DNA of 64,000 nt, taken from contig NZ_SMFY01000002.1 in assembly GCF_004339465.1 (NCBI RefSeq), positions 62,001 through 126,000 of the forward strand. Direction: 5' to 3'. Numbering within the stretch: the first letter of the stretch is position 1; each line of letters opens with the position of its first letter. The DNA is from Ancylobacter aquaticus (lineage in GTDB: Bacteria > Pseudomonadota > Alphaproteobacteria > Rhizobiales > Xanthobacteraceae). The position numbers and the translations under genes are program-made. A model generated the notes under the pieces. The model saw nothing but the letters and a program-made list of their open reading frames with translations, was not told the origin of the DNA and ran no database searches. Positions 9,425-17,643 of this stretch are shown one piece after another.

Positions 9425-9869
9425 GGGGGTTGCTCACTTCGCGGCTTATCAAGGCCGTGCCGGTGGCAGACCGGCAGCCGGGAGTTGATAACCTGCGAAA
9501 GCGACAGGCGACCGCGCTTTTAAGGGCCGGAACCCTCTGGACATGGCGCGGCCCTCCCGGCCATAATGGCCAGGTTGGAGCGCACGCCAATGCGCTGCCG
9601 TCATTCGACCGCCGCCCAACGCTGCCAGGCGTCAGGGCAATTCCTGCCAGGGAATGCGGTCTGTAGCTTTCGTCCGGGTTATCAAGCCCGCGGACACGGT
9701 GCCCCTGATTCTCTGATTGCGCAAGCGCTGCCCTACGTCGGGCGGCGGTTTTGCGTTGTGCGCTGCGAAGAGCGGTCAGCCCTAACTTCTCCACATCTGA
9801 CGAAGAGGCTGATGCGTGCTGGAGGGTATCCCCTCGCGCCAATTGGCGTGAGCAGATTGGGTGTGTCCA
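9425..9869. promoter_or_regulatory. Non-coding leader region with hairpin and TTGATAA repeats
   Basis: 445 bases without a credible gene, between a minus-strand pair and a divergent plus-strand gene. At 9458-9476 there is a perfect hairpin (TGCCGGT-GGCAG-ACCGGCA) just ahead of the minus-strand gene start. The heptamer TTGATAA or its complement occurs three times (about 9445, 9485 and 9680). It probably holds both divergent promoters and perhaps repressor sites. Confidence 0.4.
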
Positions 9870-10196
9870 ATGGCAAGCAAGAAAGAACCACCGTCCGGCA
9901 AGGGCTCTGGCCGGCGCTCGTCAGGCGGTGTTCCCACTATCCGCGCGACCAAGTTCGGCGGCGTCCAGATCGGACCTCGCGAGCCGTCTGGACCCGTAAC
10001 CATCGAGGAATGGCGGCGCATGCTGGTAATCTGCGCCAGGCTCGTCGACGAGTTCGGCGAGTCCGCTCTGCCGCTGTTCGAGAGATGCGAGCGCGAGATC
10101 GCAGAAGCCGAATCCAAGTCGTCGGCTATGGCTCGCGCCAAAGCGGTGCTGGAGGGCAGGGAGCCGCGAAAGCCCACCGATCCAGAGCCAGCGTGA
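9870..10196 (+). CDS. Unknown protein on the opposite strand of element 1
   Basis: 108 residues: a basic, low-complexity N-terminus (MASKKEPPSGKGSGRRSSGG) followed by a helical region (IEEWRRMLVICARLVDEFGESALPLFERCEREIAEAES). Apart from the integrase-proximal control sites, it is the only plus-strand gene I credit in element 1, so it is probably expressed independently, like a prophage cargo gene (moron). No family recognised. The ATG at 9870 is chosen over a GTG three codons earlier. Confidence 0.55.
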   Translation: MASKKEPPSGKGSGRRSSGGVPTIRATKFGGVQIGPREPSGPVTIEEWRRMLVICARLVDEFGESALPLFERCEREIAEAESKSSAMARAKAVLEGREPRKPTDPEPA

Positions 10197-10283
10197 CGTC
10201 CTGTTGCAGCCGCATGCGAGGCATATGCCGCCATGGGGAATAACGTTGACGACAATTTGACGCCAACGTTCACGCAGGACACT

Positions 10284-10308
10284 AGGAGTTCGCAAGTTGC
10301 GAGCTCCT
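10284..10308. terminator. Near-perfect palindrome between convergent genes
   Basis: AGGAGTTCGCAA-G-TTGCGAGCTCCT: 11 of 12 arm bases pair. It lies between the converging stops at 10196 and 10381, where a bidirectional terminator is expected. There is no long T-run, so a protein-binding site is possible too. Confidence 0.4.
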
Positions 10309-10380
10309 ACGCCGAAGACCAGGCCGCCCGAACAGGTCGCGGCCGTGACACGCCGGCAAAGTCAAGGTGAGCTCGGTGGC

Positions 10381-10911
10381 CTACCGCATTTGCATGACCC
10401 CATCGCGGATGGAAGAAGCATAGCCGTGCCCCATCGTTTCGAGTGCAAGCTTGTAAAACTCGTCGGCGGCTTTCCGTTTTGGAAGACCCGTTTGCCGAGC
10501 CAAACGCCGCGCCTCTGCAGAAAGTCCTGAGATATCACTCGATGTCACCATCCCACATTCGCTAACCTTTGCCGCGAACGCGGAGATTGTGACGGCGGGC
10601 AAGTCCGGGCCATAAACGAAGTAGCGCATGACTTCGAGAAAGTGGCCGTTCCGGACTATGTCCTCGCCCCTGTTGCCATTGCGTTCGAACTGCTCTTTCC
10701 TTGACGAGCCTCGACCGCCAACGTTGTAGTCGGCGTCGGTGAAATAGCGCATGCGGTGAGATGGCACAGCATTGCGGGCTCTTAGTGAACGAAGCAGTGC
10801 AACGACACGATCAGCATTGGCGTTGGCCTGAATATGGTCCCTGAGATTAAGGGCCTCGTACTCGATTTCCCTATCGAGCTTTTCTTCTTCAGGCGTCAGT
10901 TCTATCTTCAT
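10381..10911 (-). CDS. Unknown protein, end of packaging operon
   Basis: 176 residues. The N-terminus is strongly acidic (MKIELTPEEEKLDREIEYEAL); the rest is mixed, with a possible helical DNA- or protein-binding C-terminus (LSAEARRLARQTGLPKRKAADEFYK). It overlaps the upstream gene by four bases (ATGA) and so ends the packaging operon. A longer frame upstream is not credible. No family recognised; the position after the structural genes suits an accessory or virion-associated protein. Confidence 0.6.
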   Translation of the reverse strand: MKIELTPEEEKLDREIEYEALNLRDHIQANANADRVVALLRSLRARNAVPSHRMRYFTDADYNVGGRGSSRKEQFERNGNRGEDIVRNGHFLEVMRYFVYGPDLPAVTISAFAAKVSECGMVTSSDISGLSAEARRLARQTGLPKRKAADEFYKLALETMGHGYASSIRDGVMQMR

Positions 10912-11591
10912 GCTGCAACTCCGATGTCCCCGACAATAACACCCTCCGGCGCAATCTTCTCGCCTACCACGTCCGGCCACACGTGCAGGACGTCGCCATC
11001 CGGCATCAGGCCCGGCACGATCTCGACATGCGACACCCAGCCACCGACGCCGTGGCCCATAACTGGCTCGCCTCGACCGCAGGACAGATCGTCGATATGG
11101 GCACGTGCCCGTTCGAAAGCCGGCACGCCATGCTCGACAGGGTCGAACACTGAATCCTCCGGGATGTCATCGAGATCGACGCCGAAGGCGCAGCGATTGC
11201 CGAGGACGAACCAGCAACCGGCCGGCAGGTTGTCATGCACAGTGTCGGTGCAGCGGTAGAACACCTCGCCGCGAGCATGTTGGTCGGACCAGCCGGCGAC
11301 TATGATCTCGCAGTCCATGCCCTCCGGTAGCCCGGCTTCGAAGGTCTCCCACACATCGTCAGCGGCGCGCCGGAAGCCATCGAAACCCTCGATGTCGGCG
11401 AGGAGGCACGCCTTATAGAATTCTCGGAAGCAGCCGGTGATGCCGCGGAGCGAGAACACGGCATTCGCCATGGGGAGCGGGACGATCTTGTGCCGAAACG
11501 CCGTGACGACACCGTCAGCCGGATCATAGGTCGCAGCGTCCGCCATGACATGCACACGGTCGCTCTGCACGACAGCCAGCATCGCGCTCAT
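10908..11591 (-). CDS. Ntn-hydrolase-like phage protein
   Basis: 227 residues. The N-terminal VVQSDRVHVMADAATYDPADGVVTAFRHKIVPL resembles the first strands of proteasome-type Ntn hydrolases (a short strand, then DxATY, then a Lys-Ile turn). Related proteins are often encoded close to tail genes in prophages of alphaproteobacteria, so a virion-associated peptidase is possible; this is inference from fold-like patterns. An N-terminal nucleophile would need processing, and none is obvious after the initiator Met. It overlaps the tape measure gene by ATGA. Confidence 0.5.
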   Translation of the reverse strand: MSAMLAVVQSDRVHVMADAATYDPADGVVTAFRHKIVPLPMANAVFSLRGITGCFREFYKACLLADIEGFDGFRRAADDVWETFEAGLPEGMDCEIIVAGWSDQHARGEVFYRCTDTVHDNLPAGCWFVLGNRCAFGVDLDDIPEDSVFDPVEHGVPAFERARAHIDDLSCGRGEPVMGHGVGGWVSHVEIVPGLMPDGDVLHVWPDVVGEKIAPEGVIVGDIGVAA

Positions 11592-13174
11592 TGCAATTTC
11601 CCTTCGATGGAGAAGCCTGCCGGCCCTGTGCAGCCGCCGTCCGCGAGGCCGGGGAGCTTGGCGCCGCCGCCGAACAGCGACGACAAGAACCCGCCGCCCG
11701 CCGTCCCCGGCGCGCCGAGTAGGCCCGTGAGGACGTTCTGCAGACTGATCTCGATGATCTTGTCGAGGACGCTATTCAGGGCATTCGAGAGCGCGTCAGC
11801 TGCGCTCACGCCGTTGCGGATGTCGGAGATGAACCCACCAAGGGCGTCGTAGGCCGTGCCTCGGATTTCATCCATCGAGTCGACCAGCGCCGCCTGCGAC
11901 GCAGCCTGCGCCTCTAGCGCAGCGGCAGCCTGGCCGGAGCGTGCGGCGAGATCGTCGATCTGAGCCGTGTACTCCGGTGTCAGCTTGATGCCGGCGCGGG
12001 TGAGCTCGTTTATGAGTTCCTGTTTGACGCGAAGGGACTCAGCCGCGCCGGTCGTCAGGCCAAGCGCTTGCTGCTCGACGCCCATCTGCGTAATGCGCTG
12101 TTCGGCGGCCAGCACGATCTGGTCGTACGCCTTGGCCAACTGGTCCGCCGCCTCGGTGGCGGGCGTCTTGACCTTGGACAGGTCGCCCATTCCGCCGGTC
12201 GGATTGATCGTTACGCGCTGCGGCCGGGCATCGAGTTGCGACTGCAAGCCAGCGGCTTCGGCCAGTCGCCGGTCGATACCCTCCTGCCCACCGCCGAAGA
12301 CGAAGGCCGAAGACGACTTCCGCATGTTGTCAGCGGCAGCGGTCAGAAGGTCGATACGACGCTGGAGCGTGCTGTTCGACTGCGCCTCGGTGGCGTTGAG
12401 CATGTCGGAGAAGTCGCGCATCAAGGCGACCACGGACACCAGGGCGCCTTTGAGATTGGTACCGATCGTGGTGGAAAGCTTCGCGAAGGCGCGATCGATC
12501 TCGACGGCACGTTGAATCAGTTCGGTATCAATAACGTTGCCAGTGTCGCGAGCTTCTTGCCGCATCCGAGCGATGTATCCGGCGCCTTGGTCGATCAGCC
12601 GCAAGAACTGCTCACCACCGGATCCGCCGAACAACTCATCGCTGACACGAATCTGGCTGGCCTTGTCGAGGCGACCGAGCTTCTCGATGATCTCTTCGAA
12701 CAGGGCCGACGGATCGGCGAGCTTTTCCTTGAGATCAGCGGCATTGTAGCCAAGACGCTGGAACGCTTCCGCAGCACTTCCGGCCCCGCTGACAACGAAC
12801 TCATCCGCCCGAAGCTGTAGCTCCTTCAGGCCGTCGGCCATGGCGTCGAGGCCGACCAGCGCACCTTGCGCTGCGTAGCCCAACTCTTGGAATTTCTCGA
12901 CTTGGACGCCGGCCTTCTGCGCTTCGGCGTTCAATTGTGCCAGGTCTGAAGCGGCAGCCTTGGCGCCTGCAAACAGTCCGCCGACGCCGAGCCCGGCAAG
13001 CCCGAGCTTCAGCCCGTCACCGATGCCGGCGAATGCGCCGCGGACAACGCCTCCGACCTTGCCCGACTCCTTGCCAAACTTGTCGAGTTGCTTGCCAGCG
13101 CCTTTGAGACCCTCTTGGAATCGGGCGGAGTTCAAGCCCAGGTCGACATAAACGCCGCCCGCGTTGACGGCCAT
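11588..13174 (-). CDS. Tail tape measure protein (short, C-terminus cut at ADGGxTG)
   Basis: Tape measure proteins set tail length inside a growing siphovirus tail. The 528-residue product begins MAVNAGGVYVDLGLNSARF, has a hydrophobic Gly/Ala-rich segment near residues 45-70 (GLKLGLAGLGVGGLFAGAKAA), long helical regions, and ends with the lambda-like GGGAKLPGLADGGCTG. In most relatives that motif is followed by a further region (GG-rich, then HxGEYV); here it stops after 12 residues. By the usual 1.5 angstroms per residue it would specify a short tail (roughly 80 nm). The start overlaps the upstream stop (TAATG). No tail tube gene is visible in the element. Confidence 0.85.
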   Translation of the reverse strand: MAVNAGGVYVDLGLNSARFQEGLKGAGKQLDKFGKESGKVGGVVRGAFAGIGDGLKLGLAGLGVGGLFAGAKAAASDLAQLNAEAQKAGVQVEKFQELGYAAQGALVGLDAMADGLKELQLRADEFVVSGAGSAAEAFQRLGYNAADLKEKLADPSALFEEIIEKLGRLDKASQIRVSDELFGGSGGEQFLRLIDQGAGYIARMRQEARDTGNVIDTELIQRAVEIDRAFAKLSTTIGTNLKGALVSVVALMRDFSDMLNATEAQSNSTLQRRIDLLTAAADNMRKSSSAFVFGGGQEGIDRRLAEAAGLQSQLDARPQRVTINPTGGMGDLSKVKTPATEAADQLAKAYDQIVLAAEQRITQMGVEQQALGLTTGAAESLRVKQELINELTRAGIKLTPEYTAQIDDLAARSGQAAAALEAQAASQAALVDSMDEIRGTAYDALGGFISDIRNGVSAADALSNALNSVLDKIIEISLQNVLTGLLGAPGTAGGGFLSSLFGGGAKLPGLADGGCTGPAGFSIEGKLQ

Positions 13175-13524
13175 TACGCGACGTCCTTCGTGATGCTTGC
13201 CAGGAACACGCCAAGGGCGTTGCCGACAGCGGCGGAGCACGCGGCGATGCCGTACTCGGTAATCAGGCGGGAACCGTTGCGCTGATCCAGATACACCCCG
13301 ATGCTGGACAGGGCGCTGGACATGTCGAGCATCTTTCGCTCCATATCGGAAGGCGAGCCCGCCGTGAGCAAGGCGCGCATTGTGCGAAGGCTCGGGCCGG
13401 ACTCGGACTGGAGTTCGTCAACGATGCTCGCCAGCTTGGTCTCCAGGGCCTTCTCCGCCCACACGATTGAGGCCACGCTGAATTTCAGCCGAAGCTCTTT
13501 CGGCACGAGGTTGATAAGGCTCAT
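13174..13524 (-). CDS. Probable tail assembly chaperone
   Basis: 116 residues directly upstream of the tape measure gene, where tail chaperones (lambda G/GT type) normally lie. The pattern LRLKFSVASIVWAEKALE...SLRTMRALLTAGSP resembles the GTA-gp10/TAC_11 family (a short strand, an acidic helix, then a LRALLWAGL-like helix). Such proteins coat the tape measure before tube assembly. Assignment rests on position and this weak pattern. No frameshift product is evident. Its start overlaps the end of the gp10-like gene by four bases. Confidence 0.55.
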   Translation of the reverse strand: MSLINLVPKELRLKFSVASIVWAEKALETKLASIVDELQSESGPSLRTMRALLTAGSPSDMERKMLDMSSALSSIGVYLDQRNGSRLITEYGIAACSAAVGNALGVFLASITKDVA

Positions 13525-14066
13525 TTTGTTCCCTTCTTCGCGGCGCGGGCCGCGGAACGTTTGGCCGTCTTGGCGATTTCCGCCTCGATGTCGGCCGCTA
13601 TGGTGCGGGTGATATCGTTCTGCTCAGCGCGGAGCGCCGGCCCCATGAACGGCTGCGCCTTGGCGCCAGGGTGCTGGCCGTCGCCGATCTTGTGTGGGGC
13701 GGTTCCCCACTCAACGAGATGTGCGTGAGGAGCCGTGGCGCGGACACGGACGGTCGCCGAGGCACCGCGGCCCGCAGCGGCGGCATTGGCCTCACGGGCG
13801 GCTGCCGCCGCGTCCTGCCGGGACTCGCCGCCACGCATCGCCGCTGCGAATGCCGACTTCCCGGCGTTGCGACGGATCACGACGGTGCCGATGCTGCCCT
13901 TCAGCTCGCCATCATCCACCGGGGCATTACGCTTGGCCGCAGCTTCGACAGGCTTGGCGGCCTTCTTCAGCACCCGGTTAAGGACACCGACCTGCGTTGA
14001 TTTCTTTAAATCTTCGAGCCCCTTAAGTGTCTCGCGCAACCCGCTGATCTTCACGGTGGACTTCAC
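13521..14066 (-). CDS. HK97 gp10-like head-tail completion protein
   Basis: 181 residues of the HK97-gp10 type, a head-tail joining or tail-terminator component. Features: an N-terminal ISGLRETLKGLEDLKKS, the stretch AAKRNAPVDDGELKGSIG near residue 45, the VEWGTAPHKIG motif near residue 115 and the PFMGPALRAEQ segment near residue 140. All three internal motifs are typical of the family. It overlaps the start of the chaperone-like gene and the end of terL by four bases each. Such a protein is needed to close heads before tail joining. Confidence 0.85.
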   Translation of the reverse strand: MKSTVKISGLRETLKGLEDLKKSTQVGVLNRVLKKAAKPVEAAAKRNAPVDDGELKGSIGTVVIRRNAGKSAFAAAMRGGESRQDAAAAAREANAAAAGRGASATVRVRATAPHAHLVEWGTAPHKIGDGQHPGAKAQPFMGPALRAEQNDITRTIAADIEAEIAKTAKRSAARAAKKGTK

Positions 14067-15739
14067 CCGAATGCCTCCAGAACGCTCTCCCAGTCGTCGT
14101 CGTCATAGATCGAGCCGCCCTCCGCGCTCTGGCCCAGGCTCGCCCGACACACGGCCATAGCCGCCGCCACAGCGCCGTCAATCGAGAGCCAACGCTTGCT
14201 CTTGTGGAGGCGGGTTTTATGGCCGTGGGAGTTGGTCTCCACCTCGCAGTTCGCGAAACAGAAGCGCAGTACCGGATGGCCGCCGTGGTGGAGCCGGCCG
14301 GCGATGACCGAGCGCTCGAGCTCGGCGATGGCCGGCATCATGCTGAGCGTGCCCTGGCGGAACTCGATCGCGGGGAAGCCATCGTCGGTGAGGTTGTTCA
14401 GGACGTTACGAGCCATGGCCGGGTCGAATGCGATCTCGCGGACGTCATAGGTCTCGCAAAGCTCGCGGATGCGATCCTCGACGGCGCGGAAGTCGACAAC
14501 GTTGCCAGGCGTGGCGGTGATCAGCCCGTCGGCGGCCCAACGCACGTAGGGCGCGCCGGATGCCTCCTGTCGCTGCCGCAGGTTCGCGGACGGGCAGAAG
14601 AAGAAGGGCACGACGGTCGTGTCATCACCGTCGCGAAATGCCGCCACCACGACGGTCAGGTCGCCGTTGGACGACAGGTCAGCGGCTAACCAGCATTCCT
14701 TGCCGGCGAGTGCAGTCATGTTGATCGGTGCGCCGGTGGCGTCGTAGATGGCCATGTCGACGAAGGGCGCCGTTGCCTTGTCGCTCCACATGTTCAGGTT
14801 GAACTGCTTCAGATTTTCAAGATCGGCTGGCGAATGTTTCGCCTTGTTGACCTTGTCCATGAAGCTGGGCAGATCGGGGTAGCCGTGCCGCATGCCGGGG
14901 TTGACGGCGTTCCAAACTGCCGGGTCGTCCCATGCGTCGGTGGCTTCCGCCATGAAGATGACAGGCAATGTAGCCGGGTCTTCGATCTCGCCCTTCTGCA
15001 CCTTCAGCGCATGGCTGACGAACTGCCAGGCGATATTGTCTTCGCCGCGGCCGGCCGTCGTCGCGACAATCATCAGGGTGTCAGGGGTCTTCACCAGCGC
15101 CGAATCCAGCGCACCCCACAGATCCTCGCCCGCCTTGCCTTTCCAAACGTGGAGCTCGTCGGCGATCACGACGCGCGGCGTCTTGCCGTGCTGCACACGA
15201 CCGTCCGCGGCCAGCGCCTTGTAGGTGGTCTTGCGAGGGACGCAGCGGATGCGGCTCTTGGATGTCAGCACGTCCATGTTGCCGCGCAGCCGGGGATCAT
15301 GATTGATGATCAACTCGGCCTCGTTGAAGAGCTCAAGCGCCTGCTCATGCGCGGCTGCGGCCGATAGGATAAGGTCGCCTGCCGTGCTCTCCGGTCCAAT
15401 CAGGTGGAGTAGCGTGATCGCTGCACACAGGCTCGTTTTCCGCGCGCCCCGAGGCAAAAGAAGGCATACGCGCCGGACAATTCGAGCGCCCTTGCGTGCG
15501 ATGAGCACGCCATCCGCGTTGTGGATATCCTCGATGTGGCGAGGCCCGTACATGCGCCGGATAATCCGTTCCTGCCACGGGTCTAACTGGAAGGGATTCC
15601 CGCGCGCCGGATTCTTCGGGTGCTTCAGTCGGCGCAGCCACTGGACGGCTCGCTCGCCGTTTCCGAACGGGTCGTCAATCGGCTCCTGACTCGTAATCCA
15701 TGAGGGAGTCAGCACTATCGTCTTCTCCGATCTCAACAC
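14063..15739 (-). CDS. terL: Terminase large subunit
   Basis: DNA-packaging motor and nuclease. The 558-residue product has the ATPase domain with Walker A-like PRGARKTS (about residues 96-103) and Walker B VVIADELHVW (Asp194-Glu195), coupling motif ATTAGRGEDN, then the RNase H-like nuclease domain starting at LAADLSSNGDLT (Asp354) and AFDPAMARN. It is the Terminase_1 type that pairs with P27-like small subunits. The frame opens at TTG 15739 and overlaps terS by 65 bases; a GTG at 15715 would shorten it by eight residues. The start is therefore uncertain. Confidence 0.93.
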   Translation of the reverse strand: MLRSEKTIVLTPSWITSQEPIDDPFGNGERAVQWLRRLKHPKNPARGNPFQLDPWQERIIRRMYGPRHIEDIHNADGVLIARKGARIVRRVCLLLPRGARKTSLCAAITLLHLIGPESTAGDLILSAAAAHEQALELFNEAELIINHDPRLRGNMDVLTSKSRIRCVPRKTTYKALAADGRVQHGKTPRVVIADELHVWKGKAGEDLWGALDSALVKTPDTLMIVATTAGRGEDNIAWQFVSHALKVQKGEIEDPATLPVIFMAEATDAWDDPAVWNAVNPGMRHGYPDLPSFMDKVNKAKHSPADLENLKQFNLNMWSDKATAPFVDMAIYDATGAPINMTALAGKECWLAADLSSNGDLTVVVAAFRDGDDTTVVPFFFCPSANLRQRQEASGAPYVRWAADGLITATPGNVVDFRAVEDRIRELCETYDVREIAFDPAMARNVLNNLTDDGFPAIEFRQGTLSMMPAIAELERSVIAGRLHHGGHPVLRFCFANCEVETNSHGHKTRLHKSKRWLSIDGAVAAAMAVCRASLGQSAEGGSIYDDDDWESVLEAFG

Positions 15740-16100
15740 GGCTGCGGCTTGCCGGCGACAGGCCCAACTCAGCAGCCCAGCGGCGCGCCTCAGCGGTCGC
15801 CTCCCGCAAGGTCGCGAAGGCGGGGTGGCGCTTCAGTTCGCCGAAGCGGTTTGGGGTATAGGCACCGTCCGCGGCGATGGCGGTGCGCGCGATGACGATG
15901 TCGCCGGACGCCTCGCAGAAGCGCTCGACGGCGTGGATGTCGGCCTCGGAAAGCACCCGCCGCTCCACCAGTACAGGCATCACGCGGCGCCACTCCTTGC
16001 GGGCTTCAGCGCCCATGGCCTTAGGGGGCTGCGGCACAGCGCGGACTGGCTCGGCGACGGGCACGGGTTCGGCCTTCCGGCCGCGGGTGTGATGGCTCAT
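15675..16100 (-). CDS. terS: Terminase small subunit (P27 family)
   Basis: Recognises packaging-site DNA and recruits TerL. 141 residues with the P27-family core PPKAMGAEARKEWRRVMPVLVERRVLSEADIHAVERFCE, followed by YTPNRFGELKRHPAFATLREA, which matches the family's conserved C-terminal half. The ATG at 16100 overlaps the connector gene stop (ATGA). A longer upstream frame is rejected as non-homologous Arg-rich sequence. If element 1 is a satellite, its own TerS would let it package its own genome. Confidence 0.9.
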   Translation of the reverse strand: MSHHTRGRKAEPVPVAEPVRAVPQPPKAMGAEARKEWRRVMPVLVERRVLSEADIHAVERFCEASGDIVIARTAIAADGAYTPNRFGELKRHPAFATLREATAEARRWAAELGLSPASRSRVEIGEDDSADSLMDYESGAD

Positions 16101-16387
16101 CCGAACGACCATGCGCGGTGGTTCGCCAGGATCTCGGCAGCATTCAACGGTATGTCCACCAGCGCGCCGTCGCTGGCGTTTTCTCTGTTCGCGTACCAGT
16201 GGCCAGCAATGAGAAGGGCGGCTTGGACGACATCGCCGGCAGGCGCAGGCGGCTCCTCGACGTCGGCGCATAGCAGCCCTGACACGTAGTCGTTCGCTGC
16301 GGCGACCACTTGGCCGGCGATAAGGTCGTCGTCGTCGAAGTCGATGCGGGCGTGTTCCTTGAACATCGCCAGTGTAATCACTTCCAT
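16097..16387 (-). CDS. Head-tail connector protein (gp6-like)
   Basis: 96-residue adaptor of the HK97 gp6/phage QLRG type, which sits under the portal ring. Typical features are the N-terminal MFKEHARIDFDDDDLIAGQVVAAANDYV and the VQAALLIAGHWYANRE helix, followed by the PLNAAEILANHRAW C-terminus. It lies between the HNH gene and terS and is coupled to terS by ATGA. Confidence 0.85.
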   Translation of the reverse strand: MEVITLAMFKEHARIDFDDDDLIAGQVVAAANDYVSGLLCADVEEPPAPAGDVVQAALLIAGHWYANRENASDGALVDIPLNAAEILANHRAWSFG

Positions 16388-16502
16388 TTATGCAATCTCC
16401 AGATCAATCAGATTTTCTGATTGCTCCAATTCGGCGGAATCGTGAGCGAAGGGAGCCAATGGTCTCCAGCCGAGGGGGCCGAAGTTTCGACTCACCCCCC
16501 CG

Positions 16503-16829
16503 TCACCGTCCGAAACCACCGTCAACCCGTGTGGTTTTCCGCCCGTGACAGGACGCGCACATCGAGGCGAAGTTGGTCGGGTCTAGCCGGAGGTGAGGCG
16601 CCTTGCGGATGCTGACGATGTGGTCGACCAGCGTGGCGGGCTCGCCGCAGTCAACGCAGGCTGGGTGCGTGGCGAGGTGTGCGGCGCGGGCGGCCTGCCA
16701 GTCGGAGTCATAGCCACGTGCCCAGGCGCTACCCCTTGCGGCCTTGCGGCGCTTTGCGCAGGGGCACTGCTGACCCGCGGGCACGGTGTATCGTCCGCAC
16801 TCACAGAAGCGCGGTGCTGCTGATGGCAT
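16503..16829 (-). CDS. HNH endonuclease
   Basis: 108 residues. A Cys-rich N-terminus (CECGRYTVPAGQQCPC) is followed by the HNH core: CVDCGEPATLVDHIV (His after Asp), the Asn in DPTNFASMC and CASCHGRKT, giving a zinc-stabilised beta-beta-alpha-metal fold. In HK97-type phages such nucleases lie next to the terminase genes and help TerL cut concatemers. The start at 16829 removes a non-homologous upstream stretch. It is separated from the connector gene by 115 bases that hold no gene I recognise. Confidence 0.88.
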   Translation of the reverse strand: MPSAAPRFCECGRYTVPAGQQCPCAKRRKAARGSAWARGYDSDWQAARAAHLATHPACVDCGEPATLVDHIVSIRKAPHLRLDPTNFASMCASCHGRKTTRVDGGFGR

Positions 16830-17113
16830 GTAATGTCCTGGATGAGTGAGGCCGTGCAGCGTCGCGCATGCACGGCCTCCTGCCGACGTTGGGTGCGCCT
16901 CAGAACTCGAGGGGGCGGCGCCTCCCGACTTGCGGACCCGGCTGGCCCGTTCCACTGCCCCCAATGGCTTGGCGATGTAGTCGTCGCCTTGAATAGGTAC
17001 GGCCTTGCGGTCCTTGCGCCCCCTATGACCTTCGCGGGCGGGCGGCAGGGAGGACCTGCGATGCGTTATCGGACTGGCCGCGGAGCCCTCTGGGAGATGC
17101 CGCCCTAAGCTGA

Positions 17114-17545
17114 TCAGGCGACGGGCCGGGAGGCCGGGTTGCCCTTGATGACGGTGGCGGAGAGCGGCGTCGCGGTGCCGTGGGTGCCGGAGAAGTCGGC
17201 TAGCAGCTTCAGGAACCGCTTGTTGCCGACATAGCCGACGCGGGTCATCGTCGGCGCTGCGTGGGCGGCGATCAGCGAGGAGACGATGCCGCCAGCGCCG
17301 ACGCTGGCGATGCCCTGCACTTCGTCGATGGTGACGGCCGAATAGGTCGAGTCGTCGTCGCTGTGCGTCAGCTTGAACTCGATCTTGTTCGTGCCGCTGA
17401 AGGTGATGCCGCCGATGCCGACGTGGATCGCCAGCATCGCGGAATCAAAGCCCTTGATGTCGACGGCCGCCGGGGTGTTGTCCGCGGTGTAGGCAGCCGG
17501 CGGGATGGCTTCGACGACGGCAATGTTATGGACGATGTCGCGCAT
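17114..17545 (-). CDS. Unknown virion-type protein downstream of capsid
   Basis: 143 residues, predicted mostly beta (VDIKGFDSAMLAIHVGIGGITF, KIEFKLTHSDDDSTYSAV, KRFLKLLADFSG). Proteins with this pattern often follow the major capsid gene in rhizobial prophages. A head decoration protein or a small tube-like protein is possible. If it were a tail tube protein, element 1 would be less unusual, but it lies among head genes and is shorter than usual tube proteins. The 284 bases between it and the HNH gene show no clear coding content. Confidence 0.6.
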   Translation of the reverse strand: MRDIVHNIAVVEAIPPAAYTADNTPAAVDIKGFDSAMLAIHVGIGGITFSGTNKIEFKLTHSDDDSTYSAVTIDEVQGIASVGAGGIVSSLIAAHAAPTMTRVGYVGNKRFLKLLADFSGTHGTATPLSATVIKGNPASRPVA

Positions 17546-17643
17546 GTTGCGCTCCTAGAAACGCGAAGGCCGCCCCGAAGGACGGCCGTTCGCAGGGGAA
17601 TGGGGATGCAGATGCTTGCCGCCAAAATGGCGCTAAGCAGGCG

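Noticed and set aside
9339-9842. A 167-codon minus-strand frame upstream of the MNLHTP gene
   Set aside because: It overlaps a supported gene in another frame, has no family pattern, and the region is full of palindromic motifs.
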